Positions 12,458-21,027 of a stretch of DNA of 22,433 bases are shown here, piece by piece. The translations under genes and the position numbers were made by a program. The stretch lies in IMG/VR virus record IMGVR_UViG_3300048029_000018, positions 1 to 22,433 of that record; one strand, written 5' to 3'. Below the pieces are notes generated by a model, which worked only from the letters and a program-made list of their open reading frames with translations, did not search any database and had not been told where the DNA came from. The DNA comes from a virus. Positions within the stretch are counted from its first letter, which is position 1; each line of letters opens with the position of its first letter.

Positions 12458-14392
12458 TTATGGTTTCCGTCTTCTTTGTCCGTTTTGTAAGAACTCAGCG
12501 CCGGAGGGAAGATTGTCATATTCTTCTTTAGTTGTGATTTTGGGTATGTCTGACACTGCGCTCTGAACTTGTGCCTGTGGTTGGCCTCCACTAGCACTAT
12601 TGGCAACATAGTCTTGCATCTGTGCTAATGTAGGAGGGTTCTTATCCGAGTACTGGTCAGGAAATGCCTGTATCATTTCAAAAGAGATACTGCTTCGTCC
12701 ATCTTCTGTTTTCAATACTTCTTGCGCAAACCTTGTGGGAACCAATGCTTGACCTGTTGTGGATTTAGAACGCACAAGCTGTAAGTCCATAATAGCGTCA
12801 TCAGTTGTTTTAGCTCTCCATGAGAGACCTTCCTCTGTCCATTCACCTTTTTCGTCTACATACCCTAGTGACCTAGCAACCTTAACAAAATCTGGCTCAT
12901 TCTTTAATTCGTTTACCCTGTTCGTTATTGCGTTTTGAGCAACGGTTTCATCAAGCGTTTCTTGCTTTAACGCCAGCGTGTCCCGTTGAATTTCTAAATT
13001 AGCCAAGGTGCTGCGTAAAGTCACTATCATCTGCTTATTAAACTTATCTCTCTCAATACCCATCATAGTGTTTCGATAGTCCTGAGTGCTTTCAAACTCA
13101 TTTTGTTTTTGCTCAAACTCTGCCTTTGCCACATTGAAGTTGTTTTCAATGTTTGCCATAGCAATCTTTTCATCTTTATCCGTCTTGACAAGATCACGAA
13201 CGGTAGCCCTGTATTCTTTTTGCAACTCAGCATCTTGTGCGCTTATGTCTTTTATGTCCTTGCTGTAAGAATCGAGACCAACCATCAATCCTTTAGCTAC
13301 ATTAGTTAAAGCGTTATCGCTTTCACCTGCGGCGATAGCAAGCCCAGCCATAGTAAGGTTACGCCAGAACGCATCTTTCTTATCACCTTTTGCTTTATCA
13401 GGGTCAAAGCCCATAATGTCTTTTGCCTTGTCCTGCATTTCTGACAAGCTTGTTTCTTCAGGTGTTACCATTTCTGCAAAGACCGCAGCGGCTTGCGGAG
13501 TTGCAGCTTCGTCAGCGTTTAGCTTTACTTTTGTCTTACCAGAATCTGAAAGCAGTGTTCCTGCGGCAGCTTGTTGAAGCATCCCGTTTAGCTTGCTCTG
13601 ATTTATGGTGGGCTTTATCACTTTAGTTTTTTCTGAGACTACACCCGCTTCTTCTGCGGCTTTCTTTTGAGTGGGGGTCTGCGTGGAAGCAATCTCTTCG
13701 CCGGGAGTAACAGGGGTCATTGAAGTGTATTCATCATCAACAATATCTTCATCTGTCACTGATTTAATACCTAGTCCATCACCTCTAAGAACTCTTTGAA
13801 TTTCAGGAGACACAATGGTAGTAGACCCAGGCACAGAAACTTTATTTGAACCGGGAGTAGCCGCTGCCATCGCAGGTTCGGTTCGTGGATCGACGGCATC
13901 AAACTCAGGACCAAGTAAAGCCGCTAATCCACTGGCTTCTCTGGTTTGAGTGCGAGTAGTTTTTGGACGGGCAACTTCACCAGTTCCGCGTATCATGCTC
14001 ATTAAAGACTCGGCGGCTTCATAAACCTCCGGCTGTACTTCTGCTCGTCCTGAGACATCAGGTCCAATGGTTGCGCCATATCCAGAGCGTCGAAGTATCT
14101 CGCCCTGCTGCTGGATAGGAAGGTCTTTTATTTGTTCTAACAATTGTAAGTAACTCTGTGTGCCTTCTGGCATACCTGCACCAGAAAGAGCTTGGCGAGT
14201 TGGTGTGCCTCTACCTCTATTAAAAATATCGGAAACAGTTTGTGACCCAAGACCACCTGTGTTCACACCACCCAGTGCGCGACGCTGAACAGTCTCCACC
14301 ATCTCAGGCGAAGATGCAAGGATCCCGGACGGAGAACGAGAGTCCGACAGCACTGTTTTAAATAACTTACGACGTAGAACTTCGCTGCTCAT
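12458..14392 (-). CDS. Virion-associated protein with long coiled coil (644 aa), probable ejection protein
   Basis: A 644-residue protein between two other candidate ejection proteins. Residues 1-330 are mostly polar and low in complexity, with Pro/Thr/Ala-rich linkers (TEPAMAAATPGSNK). Residues 341-378 carry AFWRNLTMAGLAIAAGESDN, a segment I recall from marine phage structural proteins, containing the only clearly hydrophobic patch. Residues about 380-500 are a long charged helix with coiled-coil character (AKAEFEQKQNEFESTQ, LEIQRDTLALKQETLDE). The C-terminal part is globular-looking and ends in a basic tail (NGQRRRKP). This architecture fits internal core or ejection proteins of podoviruses. 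Start TAATG-coupled to the upstream gene; the stop is 9 bases from the next ATG. Confidence 0.65.
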   Translation of the reverse strand: MSSEVLRRKLFKTVLSDSRSPSGILASSPEMVETVQRRALGGVNTGGLGSQTVSDIFNRGRGTPTRQALSGAGMPEGTQSYLQLLEQIKDLPIQQQGEILRRSGYGATIGPDVSGRAEVQPEVYEAAESLMSMIRGTGEVARPKTTRTQTREASGLAALLGPEFDAVDPRTEPAMAAATPGSNKVSVPGSTTIVSPEIQRVLRGDGLGIKSVTDEDIVDDEYTSMTPVTPGEEIASTQTPTQKKAAEEAGVVSEKTKVIKPTINQSKLNGMLQQAAAGTLLSDSGKTKVKLNADEAATPQAAAVFAEMVTPEETSLSEMQDKAKDIMGFDPDKAKGDKKDAFWRNLTMAGLAIAAGESDNALTNVAKGLMVGLDSYSKDIKDISAQDAELQKEYRATVRDLVKTDKDEKIAMANIENNFNVAKAEFEQKQNEFESTQDYRNTMMGIERDKFNKQMIVTLRSTLANLEIQRDTLALKQETLDETVAQNAITNRVNELKNEPDFVKVARSLGYVDEKGEWTEEGLSWRAKTTDDAIMDLQLVRSKSTTGQALVPTRFAQEVLKTEDGRSSISFEMIQAFPDQYSDKNPPTLAQMQDYVANSASGGQPQAQVQSAVSDIPKITTKEEYDNLPSGAEFLQNGQRRRKP

Positions 14393-15219
14393 TAAGTAGC
14401 CCTCACACCCATATTAAACAAATTACCAAAACCACCTGCTGAACCTGCTGCACCGAGACCCGCTATCCCAAGACCTAGAAGCTGTGAGCCAAGGCTTGGT
14501 GGTGGCGTGGTAGATGTTTGCATAGTTGATTGCAACGCTGGTACACCACGGAAGATGTCTGACAAGAAGCCTATCTCTTGGAATGGCAACGCTTGCTGCG
14601 CTAGTGTGTTTGCCCTTGCAACATCGAGGCCTGCCTGTTGCTGACGCTGCTGCAAGCTACCAATACCTAAAAGCTGGTTAATATCCTGCATACCCATTTG
14701 CTGTTGTGCTTGGCCTAGACCAGCCTGCAACTGTGCTGCGCGTTGCGCTGCCTGTTGTGCCTGCTCAAAGCCCTGCTGTCTTAGCTGACCAGCCGCTCTG
14801 GTCTGCTGTTCTAAAGTCTTACCTGCTAACTCACCCTGCGCTACGCCAAAACGAGAGCCACCAAATGCACCAGAAGCTACGCCTTGACCTGCTAACTGTG
14901 TCTGTGCCTTTGCACCCTCACGACCAATGTCCTGCATTGTCTGCTGAACAACCTGCTGCTCGTATGGGTTCATAAACTGCTGTGCGCCGCCGGGTCCTGC
15001 AAACTGCTGCGCCGCCTGCAAGTATGGCTGATAACCGCCAATGCCTGCCTGTGCCTGTGAGATGGCTTGCTGTTGTGCACTTGACAGCCCTGCTAGCTGT
15101 TGTGGCGCAAAAGGTTGTGGAGTTCCTTTAAGCGCGGTAGCTTGCGCAAAAATATCCTTTAGGAATTGTTCCTGAAAGGGTGCGAGTCTCGCTACTTGTT
15201 CTACTGTTTGTGTTGACAT
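14392..15219 (-). CDS. Gln/Ala-rich virion protein, probable internal (gp14-like) ejection protein
   Basis: A 275-residue protein very rich in Gln, Ala and Gly. The first 50 residues (ARLAPFQEQFLKDIFAQA) look helical. The middle (about 45-220) is an alanine/glutamine helix region with many QQ and AQ pairs (FEQAQQAAQRAAQLQAGL), likely long amphipathic helices. The end is Gly/Leu-rich (LGSQLLGLGIAGLGAAGSAG) and could insert into a membrane or pack in an internal core. Small Gln/Ala-rich proteins in this position (before larger ejection proteins) are typical of marine podoviruses, comparable in place to T7 gp14; sequence similarity to T7 itself is not visible. TAATG overlaps on both sides. Confidence 0.65.
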   Translation of the reverse strand: MSTQTVEQVARLAPFQEQFLKDIFAQATALKGTPQPFAPQQLAGLSSAQQQAISQAQAGIGGYQPYLQAAQQFAGPGGAQQFMNPYEQQVVQQTMQDIGREGAKAQTQLAGQGVASGAFGGSRFGVAQGELAGKTLEQQTRAAGQLRQQGFEQAQQAAQRAAQLQAGLGQAQQQMGMQDINQLLGIGSLQQRQQQAGLDVARANTLAQQALPFQEIGFLSDIFRGVPALQSTMQTSTTPPPSLGSQLLGLGIAGLGAAGSAGGFGNLFNMGVRAT

Positions 15220-16067
15220 TATCCAGTCGCCTCTAGTTCTGACATCATATCATATAATCGTGCCGCACCGATATCTCTATCTCCTTCGCCAGCACCTCTA
15301 ACAGCCTTGGCTGTCAAAACAAATTCCCCGTCGGAGAGTCTCGCAGGCACAGAATCAGATGTTCCTGTCCCCGGTCCGTCAACTTCACCACCACCCGCAT
15401 GTACGTCACCACCATTAGCATATCCAGAAGAACGAGCAACAGGAGCATATGGGTCATTGTAATAATCATAACCCGGCTTTTGAAGCTGCCTTAACTCCTG
15501 ACGATAACTCTCCATCTGTCGTGGGTCATTTACATCATACTCTGTTCCAGACCTGCCGACAACTGTACCAAAGGCTTCACCTGGAGGACCATAGTCAATC
15601 GGCCTTGCTTGTCCTTCTTCTTCCTCACCCAGACCACCAAGCAGACCCAAACCAGCGGCACCCAAACCTAACTTTGTGCCCATACCCATGTCATCAAACA
15701 AGGAGAAGATACCCTTGCTTTCCCCTGACCCAGTAGCGGCTTCGGCTGTTCTAAGGAACTGACCGCTTCCCCTGCTTCCTACTGGCAAAGAAGCCGGAGT
15801 TCCCATCCCCATCATAGACGTGCCTTTGTAACTTGGGACAAGACTACTAATGCCTGTGCCTGTGCCCTGCCCAAAGCCAAAACCTTTTGCAGCGTAGCCA
15901 CTTATACCGCCCAAAGCGGCAGCTTTCAATGCATCCTCTACATCTCCCCCACCAGCAAGTGAACCAATGCCAGAGCCGATAGCCGCGCCCATAGGACCGC
16001 CAAGAGCAAAACCAACAGCACCCCCAATAGGTGCTAGTGCTTTTTTAAATGACTTGAATAAACCCAT
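15219..16067 (-). CDS. Glycine-rich virion protein with conserved phage C-terminal motif
   Basis: A 282-residue protein. After a basic start (MGLFKSFKKALAPIG) come glycine-zipper-like repeats (GGAVGFALGGPMGAAIGSGI) over residues about 10-60, which favour membrane insertion or close helix packing. The middle is Gly/Met-rich, with another hydrophobic Gly/Leu run near 130-145 (LGLGAAGLGLLGGLG). The last 60 residues hold GPGTGTSDSVPARLSDGEFV, a motif widely seen at the ends of phage injection and tail proteins, followed by LTAKAVRGAG. Function in that motif is unknown to me. The context suggests an ejection or neck protein. Coupled by TAATG at both ends. Confidence 0.65.
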   Translation of the reverse strand: MGLFKSFKKALAPIGGAVGFALGGPMGAAIGSGIGSLAGGGDVEDALKAAALGGISGYAAKGFGFGQGTGTGISSLVPSYKGTSMMGMGTPASLPVGSRGSGQFLRTAEAATGSGESKGIFSLFDDMGMGTKLGLGAAGLGLLGGLGEEEEGQARPIDYGPPGEAFGTVVGRSGTEYDVNDPRQMESYRQELRQLQKPGYDYYNDPYAPVARSSGYANGGDVHAGGGEVDGPGTGTSDSVPARLSDGEFVLTAKAVRGAGEGDRDIGAARLYDMMSELEATG

Positions 16068-16294
16068 TATGCAACCTTTACCGTGCCACTATCGTTATAC
16101 AAGGACCCAGTTTCAAGGCCCGTCGCTGAAGTAGGCAGATCCGTCAGCGTTAGTTTAGTTCCTCGCATCTCACCAGGATTACGCTCTTGCTCAATAAAAG
16201 TCTGCAACGAACGTAGTAAATCCGCCATATACTGCTGTGAGTATTCGGTCGGCGGTTCTGGAAGCCTTGGTGGTGCAACCTGATTACTTGACAT
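16067..16294 (-). CDS. Small conserved structural-module protein of unknown function
   Basis: A 75-residue soluble protein, TAATG-coupled to the gp10-like gene before it and to the Gly-rich protein after it. It starts with a Pro-rich segment (VAPPRLPEPPTEYSQQY), has one predicted helix (MADLLRSLQTFIEQERN) and ends with LPTSATGLETGSLYNDSGTV, a short beta-type motif I recall in phage structural proteins next to fibre genes. No enzyme or membrane features. It may be a minor virion or assembly protein. Confidence 0.6.
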   Translation of the reverse strand: MSSNQVAPPRLPEPPTEYSQQYMADLLRSLQTFIEQERNPGEMRGTKLTLTDLPTSATGLETGSLYNDSGTVKVA

Positions 16295-19200
16295 TATCTT
16301 CTACCATCCTGCCTTATGTCTACACGCGGACTACCCAGCTTCCACTTAGACCCTAATGCATTTGATTCTACACGAAGTGCGAAGGAACGTCCACGAACTC
16401 TTAAATCTAACTGTTCAGTAAACTCCTCTACTGGCGTAGTTTGTGTGCGAGTTGCTGTGCCACTTTGCGTGTTATCGAAGTCTGCCCCCGGATTATTACG
16501 GGCTTTAACCGTAAACGTGGCCTGCGGCGTGGCTAAGTTCGTTGACCCGTCAAAGGTTAAATCAGGTATGACCTTGCGCAAATATGTAAATCTGTCGCCG
16601 TCACCAATGTCTATCGCCGCCGACTCAATAAACGAATCCATAGCGGAGCCGTCATCATCATAGCCAAACTCGTGGTTGTAGATGTATCCGTCCCCAACAG
16701 CTAGAGGGAAGGACCGTGTTCCACGGTCCAACCACGCGGTTCTTTCTATCGTGCCAAAATACCACACTTTTTCAGAGTAGTTGTACGTTACATAGCGGTC
16801 ATTGTCGCTTGAATTAGCAGAAGGATAGAACCAAGTCACTTCACTAAACTCGGAGTTAATACCAGATACAACCTTGTCGCGCTCACTTAGGTTAAAATCT
16901 AAAAATACTTTATCCTTGACAGTGCATGGAAGGGTCTGTGTTTGACCAGCATATACATAGAACGTATCAATGCCCATCCAGAACACAAAGTCCTCTGTGG
17001 AAACCGCTGAGTTAGGACTCATAATCGTAATGTTACTGGATAGCTGCTGAAGGCCAAAGGTGAACGGCGGTCCTATGAACCGCATAGAAGTAAGCGCGGT
17101 ATCTGTCCACACCAATATCTCACGCTTTGTCTCTACAGCCTGTACAAAGGTAGAACCAGCCCCCAAGCGCAAATCACCTGCGGTGTTGGTGCTTGTCGGA
17201 TACCACTCAGTAGGGTTCTCTTGGTCAGAGAAGCGAATAAGCAACGGGTCTTGTATCCCGTCACCATCTGTGGCTGAAGAGCTTGTATTTAATCCGTCTG
17301 AACCAAAGGCAATTACATGCCTGTCACGGTCAGAAACAAGAATTTGTTTACACAATGTAGGTACACTGGTCTTCGTGCCTGCAATAGATTTTAGCTCCAC
17401 TGCTCTGGTAGACAGGTTGTTAGTCCTGTCCCAATAATAAATCTTGTCATCACGAGGATTGAGTAGCAAGTCTTCGCCAAAGTTGTCGTGAGACCATAAA
17501 CGTATCTGCGTTTTCGTAGTCAAACCACCCGATGCTGCTTGCCCCCAACCTGAAAAGTCATCTGCGGGGTCGGCATTACCTAAAGCCAACTGCACAACAG
17601 AGCCGTCTGCATGTGTCGTAGCTGTAGTTCCAGAGTGCCCTCTTGTACAACTTGTAAGGTCATTACCAGAAACCCCGCCTACAAGAATAAGCTCTGTGCC
17701 TATGAATACAACGTCACCCGCTACAATGCCGCTCGTACTTGTCAGCGTAATAGTGGTATCAGAAGCCGTTAAAGTTGCACCTTCGTTCAGGGTTGTCTGC
17801 AAGGCTGTGTTGGTAACACCTGACCATAGACCCGCTCCCCAACCTGTACCGCCAACCGTGGTGTTCAAGCCTACATTGACTTGATATTCGCCCACGGTGT
17901 TATTAACCAAGGTAGCAACGTCAAAGCCTAAGACTTGAGGGGAGGAAGTGAGAGCTTGAGGAGAAAAAGCAACAAAACTGGCTATAGGAAAGGCAAAGGT
18001 AAAAGAATCGCCCACAGACCAACCACTGCCAGCGGCTGTTATTTCTTTAACAGCGTAGCTGTAATCAAATCTGTATGAATAAAGAACAGGAGGCCCCGGG
18101 TTCACAACACTAGTACCCACCACATCCGTTGTGGCTTCTAAAACAACAGTCACAGTTTGACCGCCAGAATTATATGTTTTTGAAATAGTACCTTTTACAA
18201 CTGTGTCGATATCTAAGACAAGATCGTTGGTTGGACTTGTTCCACCAAGGTCTGTCCCTAGTATTGTTATTGTTCTGGATGCATCGTAACCAGTGCCTCC
18301 ATTAGTAACTGCATCTACAGTATATCCACCAGCACCATCAGTGGTGATGGTAAATTCTGCATCTACCCCACTGCCACCACTTACCGTACCTGTTACGCCA
18401 GTAAAGGTCGCCGCACCAGTAGATGTGCCTGAGTTTACGATTACTGTAGAAACAGGGTTGTTGTTTTCAAAAGGATTCCAAAATTCTGCGGAAAGTTGTG
18501 TGCTTGGCCCTAGAACATGTCTTTCAAAGCTAACACCCGCATTTGTTGTGCCAGTTAAAGAAAAAACCCCGTCTGTAGACCCATCAAGAGTGTCGCCACC
18601 TATAGACGCTACTGTAATCACCAAATCGTTTGCAGGCGTTAAACCACCTAACTGTGTACCTAATATTGTTATGGTGTCGCTTACTGCGTAATCAACTCCA
18701 AGATCAGTAACAGTAACTACATAGGTACCCGAAGAGTTTACTACAGTAAATGTAGCCCCTGTTCCCGAACCACTTGTAGAATCTTGTGTGACCCCTGAAT
18801 ATGTTCCGGCTGTAACAACTGGAGTTCCTGACACTGTGGTTGTGAGTATCCCTGATGTTGTTGCTGTGGCAGAAGTGGTGATTTCATAGTTGTCTGCATC
18901 AATAACACGAGAGATTTGATGTTCTTTGTTTAATACCGCAGAGGTAATATTTCCACCAAGACTTTCGGCATTGGAAAAAGTAACATAGTCAAACTGTGCC
19001 GCACCGTGTCCTGCATCTGTGACTGTAACCACAGAACTTTTGTGCGTTGCAGAAAAACTAACGGCTCCGTTTGCACTAGTTGTTCTACGCACAGGTGTGA
19101 TGTCGTTAAGGTTGCCGCCCTCTTCAATGTAGTATTTTAGATGGGAGCCGATGCCTAGATAGTTCGCGCCATCTAGTGCAATCCAGTTATGTAAAGCACG

Positions 19201-19368
19201 AGCCGTGCCTAGATAGGTGCTACTGGTGTACTTCTCCCACCCACCTATCTTTTCAGGAAAGCCAAACCGAAAGCGTATTTTATCGCAATCACGCCAGCCA
19301 CCTTCATTAGAATACGAAGTGACTTCTCTGTTTATACCGGGTTTAAATTGTAATTTGGTAAGCGGCAT
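16294..19368 (-). CDS. P22 gp10-like packaged-DNA stabilization / tail hub protein with inserted beta domains
   Basis: A 1024-residue tail protein. Residues 1-92 (FKPGINREVTSYSNEGGW, then LGIGSHLKYYIEEGG) and about 600-1024 resemble, from memory, the tail-accessory/DNA-stabilization proteins of P22 gp10 type found in many marine podoviruses. The C-terminal part is beta-rich (propeller-like) and ends LRVRGRSFALRVESN and GSPRVDIRQDGRR. Such proteins close the portal after packaging and connect to the fibres. Residues about 100-600 are an insertion of Thr/Ser/Gly-rich beta domains, including two related copies (about 184-253 and 309-386) each ending TITILGT-x-LGG-x-x-P-x-NDLV. A further module near 529-596 contains CTRGHSGTTATTHADGSVV, a pattern common in phage surface proteins. 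The insertions roughly double the usual length (P22 gp10 is about 470). Confidence 0.72.
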   Translation of the reverse strand: MPLTKLQFKPGINREVTSYSNEGGWRDCDKIRFRFGFPEKIGGWEKYTSSTYLGTARALHNWIALDGANYLGIGSHLKYYIEEGGNLNDITPVRRTTSANGAVSFSATHKSSVVTVTDAGHGAAQFDYVTFSNAESLGGNITSAVLNKEHQISRVIDADNYEITTSATATTSGILTTTVSGTPVVTAGTYSGVTQDSTSGSGTGATFTVVNSSGTYVVTVTDLGVDYAVSDTITILGTQLGGLTPANDLVITVASIGGDTLDGSTDGVFSLTGTTNAGVSFERHVLGPSTQLSAEFWNPFENNNPVSTVIVNSGTSTGAATFTGVTGTVSGGSGVDAEFTITTDGAGGYTVDAVTNGGTGYDASRTITILGTDLGGTSPTNDLVLDIDTVVKGTISKTYNSGGQTVTVVLEATTDVVGTSVVNPGPPVLYSYRFDYSYAVKEITAAGSGWSVGDSFTFAFPIASFVAFSPQALTSSPQVLGFDVATLVNNTVGEYQVNVGLNTTVGGTGWGAGLWSGVTNTALQTTLNEGATLTASDTTITLTSTSGIVAGDVVFIGTELILVGGVSGNDLTSCTRGHSGTTATTHADGSVVQLALGNADPADDFSGWGQAASGGLTTKTQIRLWSHDNFGEDLLLNPRDDKIYYWDRTNNLSTRAVELKSIAGTKTSVPTLCKQILVSDRDRHVIAFGSDGLNTSSSATDGDGIQDPLLIRFSDQENPTEWYPTSTNTAGDLRLGAGSTFVQAVETKREILVWTDTALTSMRFIGPPFTFGLQQLSSNITIMSPNSAVSTEDFVFWMGIDTFYVYAGQTQTLPCTVKDKVFLDFNLSERDKVVSGINSEFSEVTWFYPSANSSDNDRYVTYNYSEKVWYFGTIERTAWLDRGTRSFPLAVGDGYIYNHEFGYDDDGSAMDSFIESAAIDIGDGDRFTYLRKVIPDLTFDGSTNLATPQATFTVKARNNPGADFDNTQSGTATRTQTTPVEEFTEQLDLRVRGRSFALRVESNALGSKWKLGSPRVDIRQDGRR
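18211..18819 (-). repeat. Two divergent copies of a beta-domain within the gp10-like protein
   Basis: Copy A is residues about 184-253 (18819-18610) and copy B about 309-386 (18444-18211). Both run GTG-or-GSG, a strand, Y-x-V-x-x-V-T, a G-x-x-Y turn, then TITILGT, LGG and NDLV. A weaker third echo (residues about 421-461) has AAGSGWSVGDSFTF. This looks like duplication of an Ig-like or carbohydrate-binding surface module. Confidence 0.7.
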
Positions 19369-19369
19369 T

Positions 19370-20389
19370 TTACACCCCTGTCACTGAGCCATTTGTGGCT
19401 CCACCTGTTAAGGTGTCTAAAATACTGCTTCTACGGCTGTTACTTGTAGTCAAGCTAGTTGAAAGCCATCCCGGTTGAGAATAAACGGTGGCTCCTGAGT
19501 CCATGTCAGTGGCCTTGGCGTTAGAAGCAAACCAAAAGTGACGCTGACCATTAATGACCCTAGAGCCAAAGGCTAAATCTCTAGCATCTCTGCCAAAATA
19601 AGTGTAAATAGTGTTTATAACATATGTTGATGTATCGCTAATGTTTAACGCGCCAGAGCCATCTAAAGGAAAAATGGATGAAATATTATATGACCCTGAA
19701 CCTCTATTACTGTAATCAAGTTCGTTGTATGTCCAGCTTGCAGTGAACGTGTTACCAGAGCGCGTAAGTTTACAGTTAAAGCCAACGCCATAATCACTGT
19801 GATAAATGTCAGGGGCTGAAGCGCCGCCAAAACCACCTACAAAATTCATCTGTGCAGAGCCGTTGCCAGAGAAGGTGGAGTTAAACCCTTCACTGGTTGA
19901 ACCTGTCACAGACCCATTATTTGTAACAGCGACAGTTTGAGAACTTAAATTGTTTATAGCATATGCGCCTGTGGAAGTAATTGTACCGTTATTAGTTATA
20001 GTTAGTGTACCCGCCGCACCAGAAGGATATTTAATTGCGTCTGTTCCAACGCTACTAGAAACGGTTATGCTAGCATTTACAACAATTCTTTTTGGGTAGT
20101 TAACGGTGTAGTCAGAACCAAATATAGTAGACGCATCTTGGTCTGTGTCATTAGAAGAAAATGTTTTTTGAAAAGCTCTCTCTTGAGAGTGAAAGTTACC
20201 CAAGGAAAACGCACCACTTGTCGGCACATTTGCAGATAAATTAACAGCGTTGCTGTTTCCAGCTAACGAGCGTACCAGACTACCACCTCTGTAGTAGTCC
20301 GCCATAGATATAGCGGTGTTACTACCAGTATTGTACTCCGTTCTGAGGTCGCCAAAACTGATAGGATTTCCAGATGCTGGTAGAGCCAT
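19370..20389 (-). CDS. Tail fibre / tail tip protein
   Basis: A 339-residue, Ser/Thr/Asn/Gly-rich, beta-predicted protein starting one base after its neighbour. The N-terminus has PISFGDLRTEYNTGSN then ISMADYYRGGSLV, a widespread adapter motif at the start of phage fibre and tip proteins. Residues about 125-165 show strand repeats (LTITNNGTITSTG, VAVTNNGSVTG), as in glycine/asparagine-rich adhesin tips. The C-terminal part (YFGRDARDLAFGSRVINGQRHFWFAS) looks like a separate globular tip. It probably contributes to host recognition. Next to the gp10-like hub, as expected for a fibre attached there. Confidence 0.7.
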   Translation of the reverse strand: MALPASGNPISFGDLRTEYNTGSNTAISMADYYRGGSLVRSLAGNSNAVNLSANVPTSGAFSLGNFHSQERAFQKTFSSNDTDQDASTIFGSDYTVNYPKRIVVNASITVSSSVGTDAIKYPSGAAGTLTITNNGTITSTGAYAINNLSSQTVAVTNNGSVTGSTSEGFNSTFSGNGSAQMNFVGGFGGASAPDIYHSDYGVGFNCKLTRSGNTFTASWTYNELDYSNRGSGSYNISSIFPLDGSGALNISDTSTYVINTIYTYFGRDARDLAFGSRVINGQRHFWFASNAKATDMDSGATVYSQPGWLSTSLTTSNSRRSSILDTLTGGATNGSVTGV

Positions 20390-21027
20390 TAAGGTGTTCC
20401 ATAAGCCGTAATATTATCAGAGGCGACAACCGCGCCTGTGTTAGATAGTTTAAATACCGTAGTCCCATTATACTTGAACCGAAGATCATTACTCCCTGGA
20501 GCAAGTTCAATTTCCCATTTACTAGAACCAAACAAAATTGCGTTTCCGTTTGTATCTAAGTCACCGCCCAACTGCGGAGTTGTGTCGTTCACAAGGTCAG
20601 TGGGGGCAGCAAGAGTGCTAGTGAAATCTGATACCTGTGCACCCGCACCTGCGCCATCCGCATAAATAATAGAGGTGTCGCCATTGTTTACAGTTGCTAT
20701 GCCGCCCGTGCCTTGCCTAAATTCAACTTGCTGACCAGAGTTGTTCTGCACAAAATATAGCTTCTCCTGGTCATTGGGGCTAATGGTAATAAGGGTTGTA
20801 CCTGTTGGCGCACCGCCTAAAACCAACACTTTATAATGCCCGTCAGAAGGCTGCCCATCGGTGGTGGTCAGGGTGTGGCTAGTTCCCGCAAGTGTTATTG
20901 CACCAACACCGCCAGCAACACGGTCAATAATATCAAAGTTTGTATTTACAGTCGCACCCCAAGCACCCGCCTGTTCACCTGAACCGGGCTTTTGTATGCC
21001 TGAGTTTGAAGTATATGTACTTGCCAT
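20389..21027 (-). CDS. Tail fibre protein with conserved marine-phage N-terminus
   Basis: A 212-residue protein. Residues 2-38 (STYTSNSGIQKPGSGEQAGAWG, NTNFDIIDR) are a known N-terminal module of fibre proteins in marine and other podoviruses, where it attaches the fibre to the tail. Residues about 40-120 are a beta-rich segment with ITLAGTSHTLTTTDG, LVLGGAPTG and ISPNDQEKLYFVQNNSGQ, resembling repeated strands of fibre shafts. The end (LGGDLDTNGNAILFG, FKYNGTTVFKLSNTG) is a short beta repeat often seen near fibre tips. Probable receptor-binding or shaft component. TAATG overlap with the next gene; it directly abuts the previous gene. Confidence 0.72.
   Translation of the reverse strand: MASTYTSNSGIQKPGSGEQAGAWGATVNTNFDIIDRVAGGVGAITLAGTSHTLTTTDGQPSDGHYKVLVLGGAPTGTTLITISPNDQEKLYFVQNNSGQQVEFRQGTGGIATVNNGDTSIIYADGAGAGAQVSDFTSTLAAPTDLVNDTTPQLGGDLDTNGNAILFGSSKWEIELAPGSNDLRFKYNGTTVFKLSNTGAVVASDNITAYGTP

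Noticed and set aside
18293-18691. Plus-strand frame of 132 residues opposite the gp10-like gene
   Set aside because: Antisense of Thr/Ser/Gly repeats, giving Pro/Val/Thr-rich text; no start signals and the sense frame is clearly coding.
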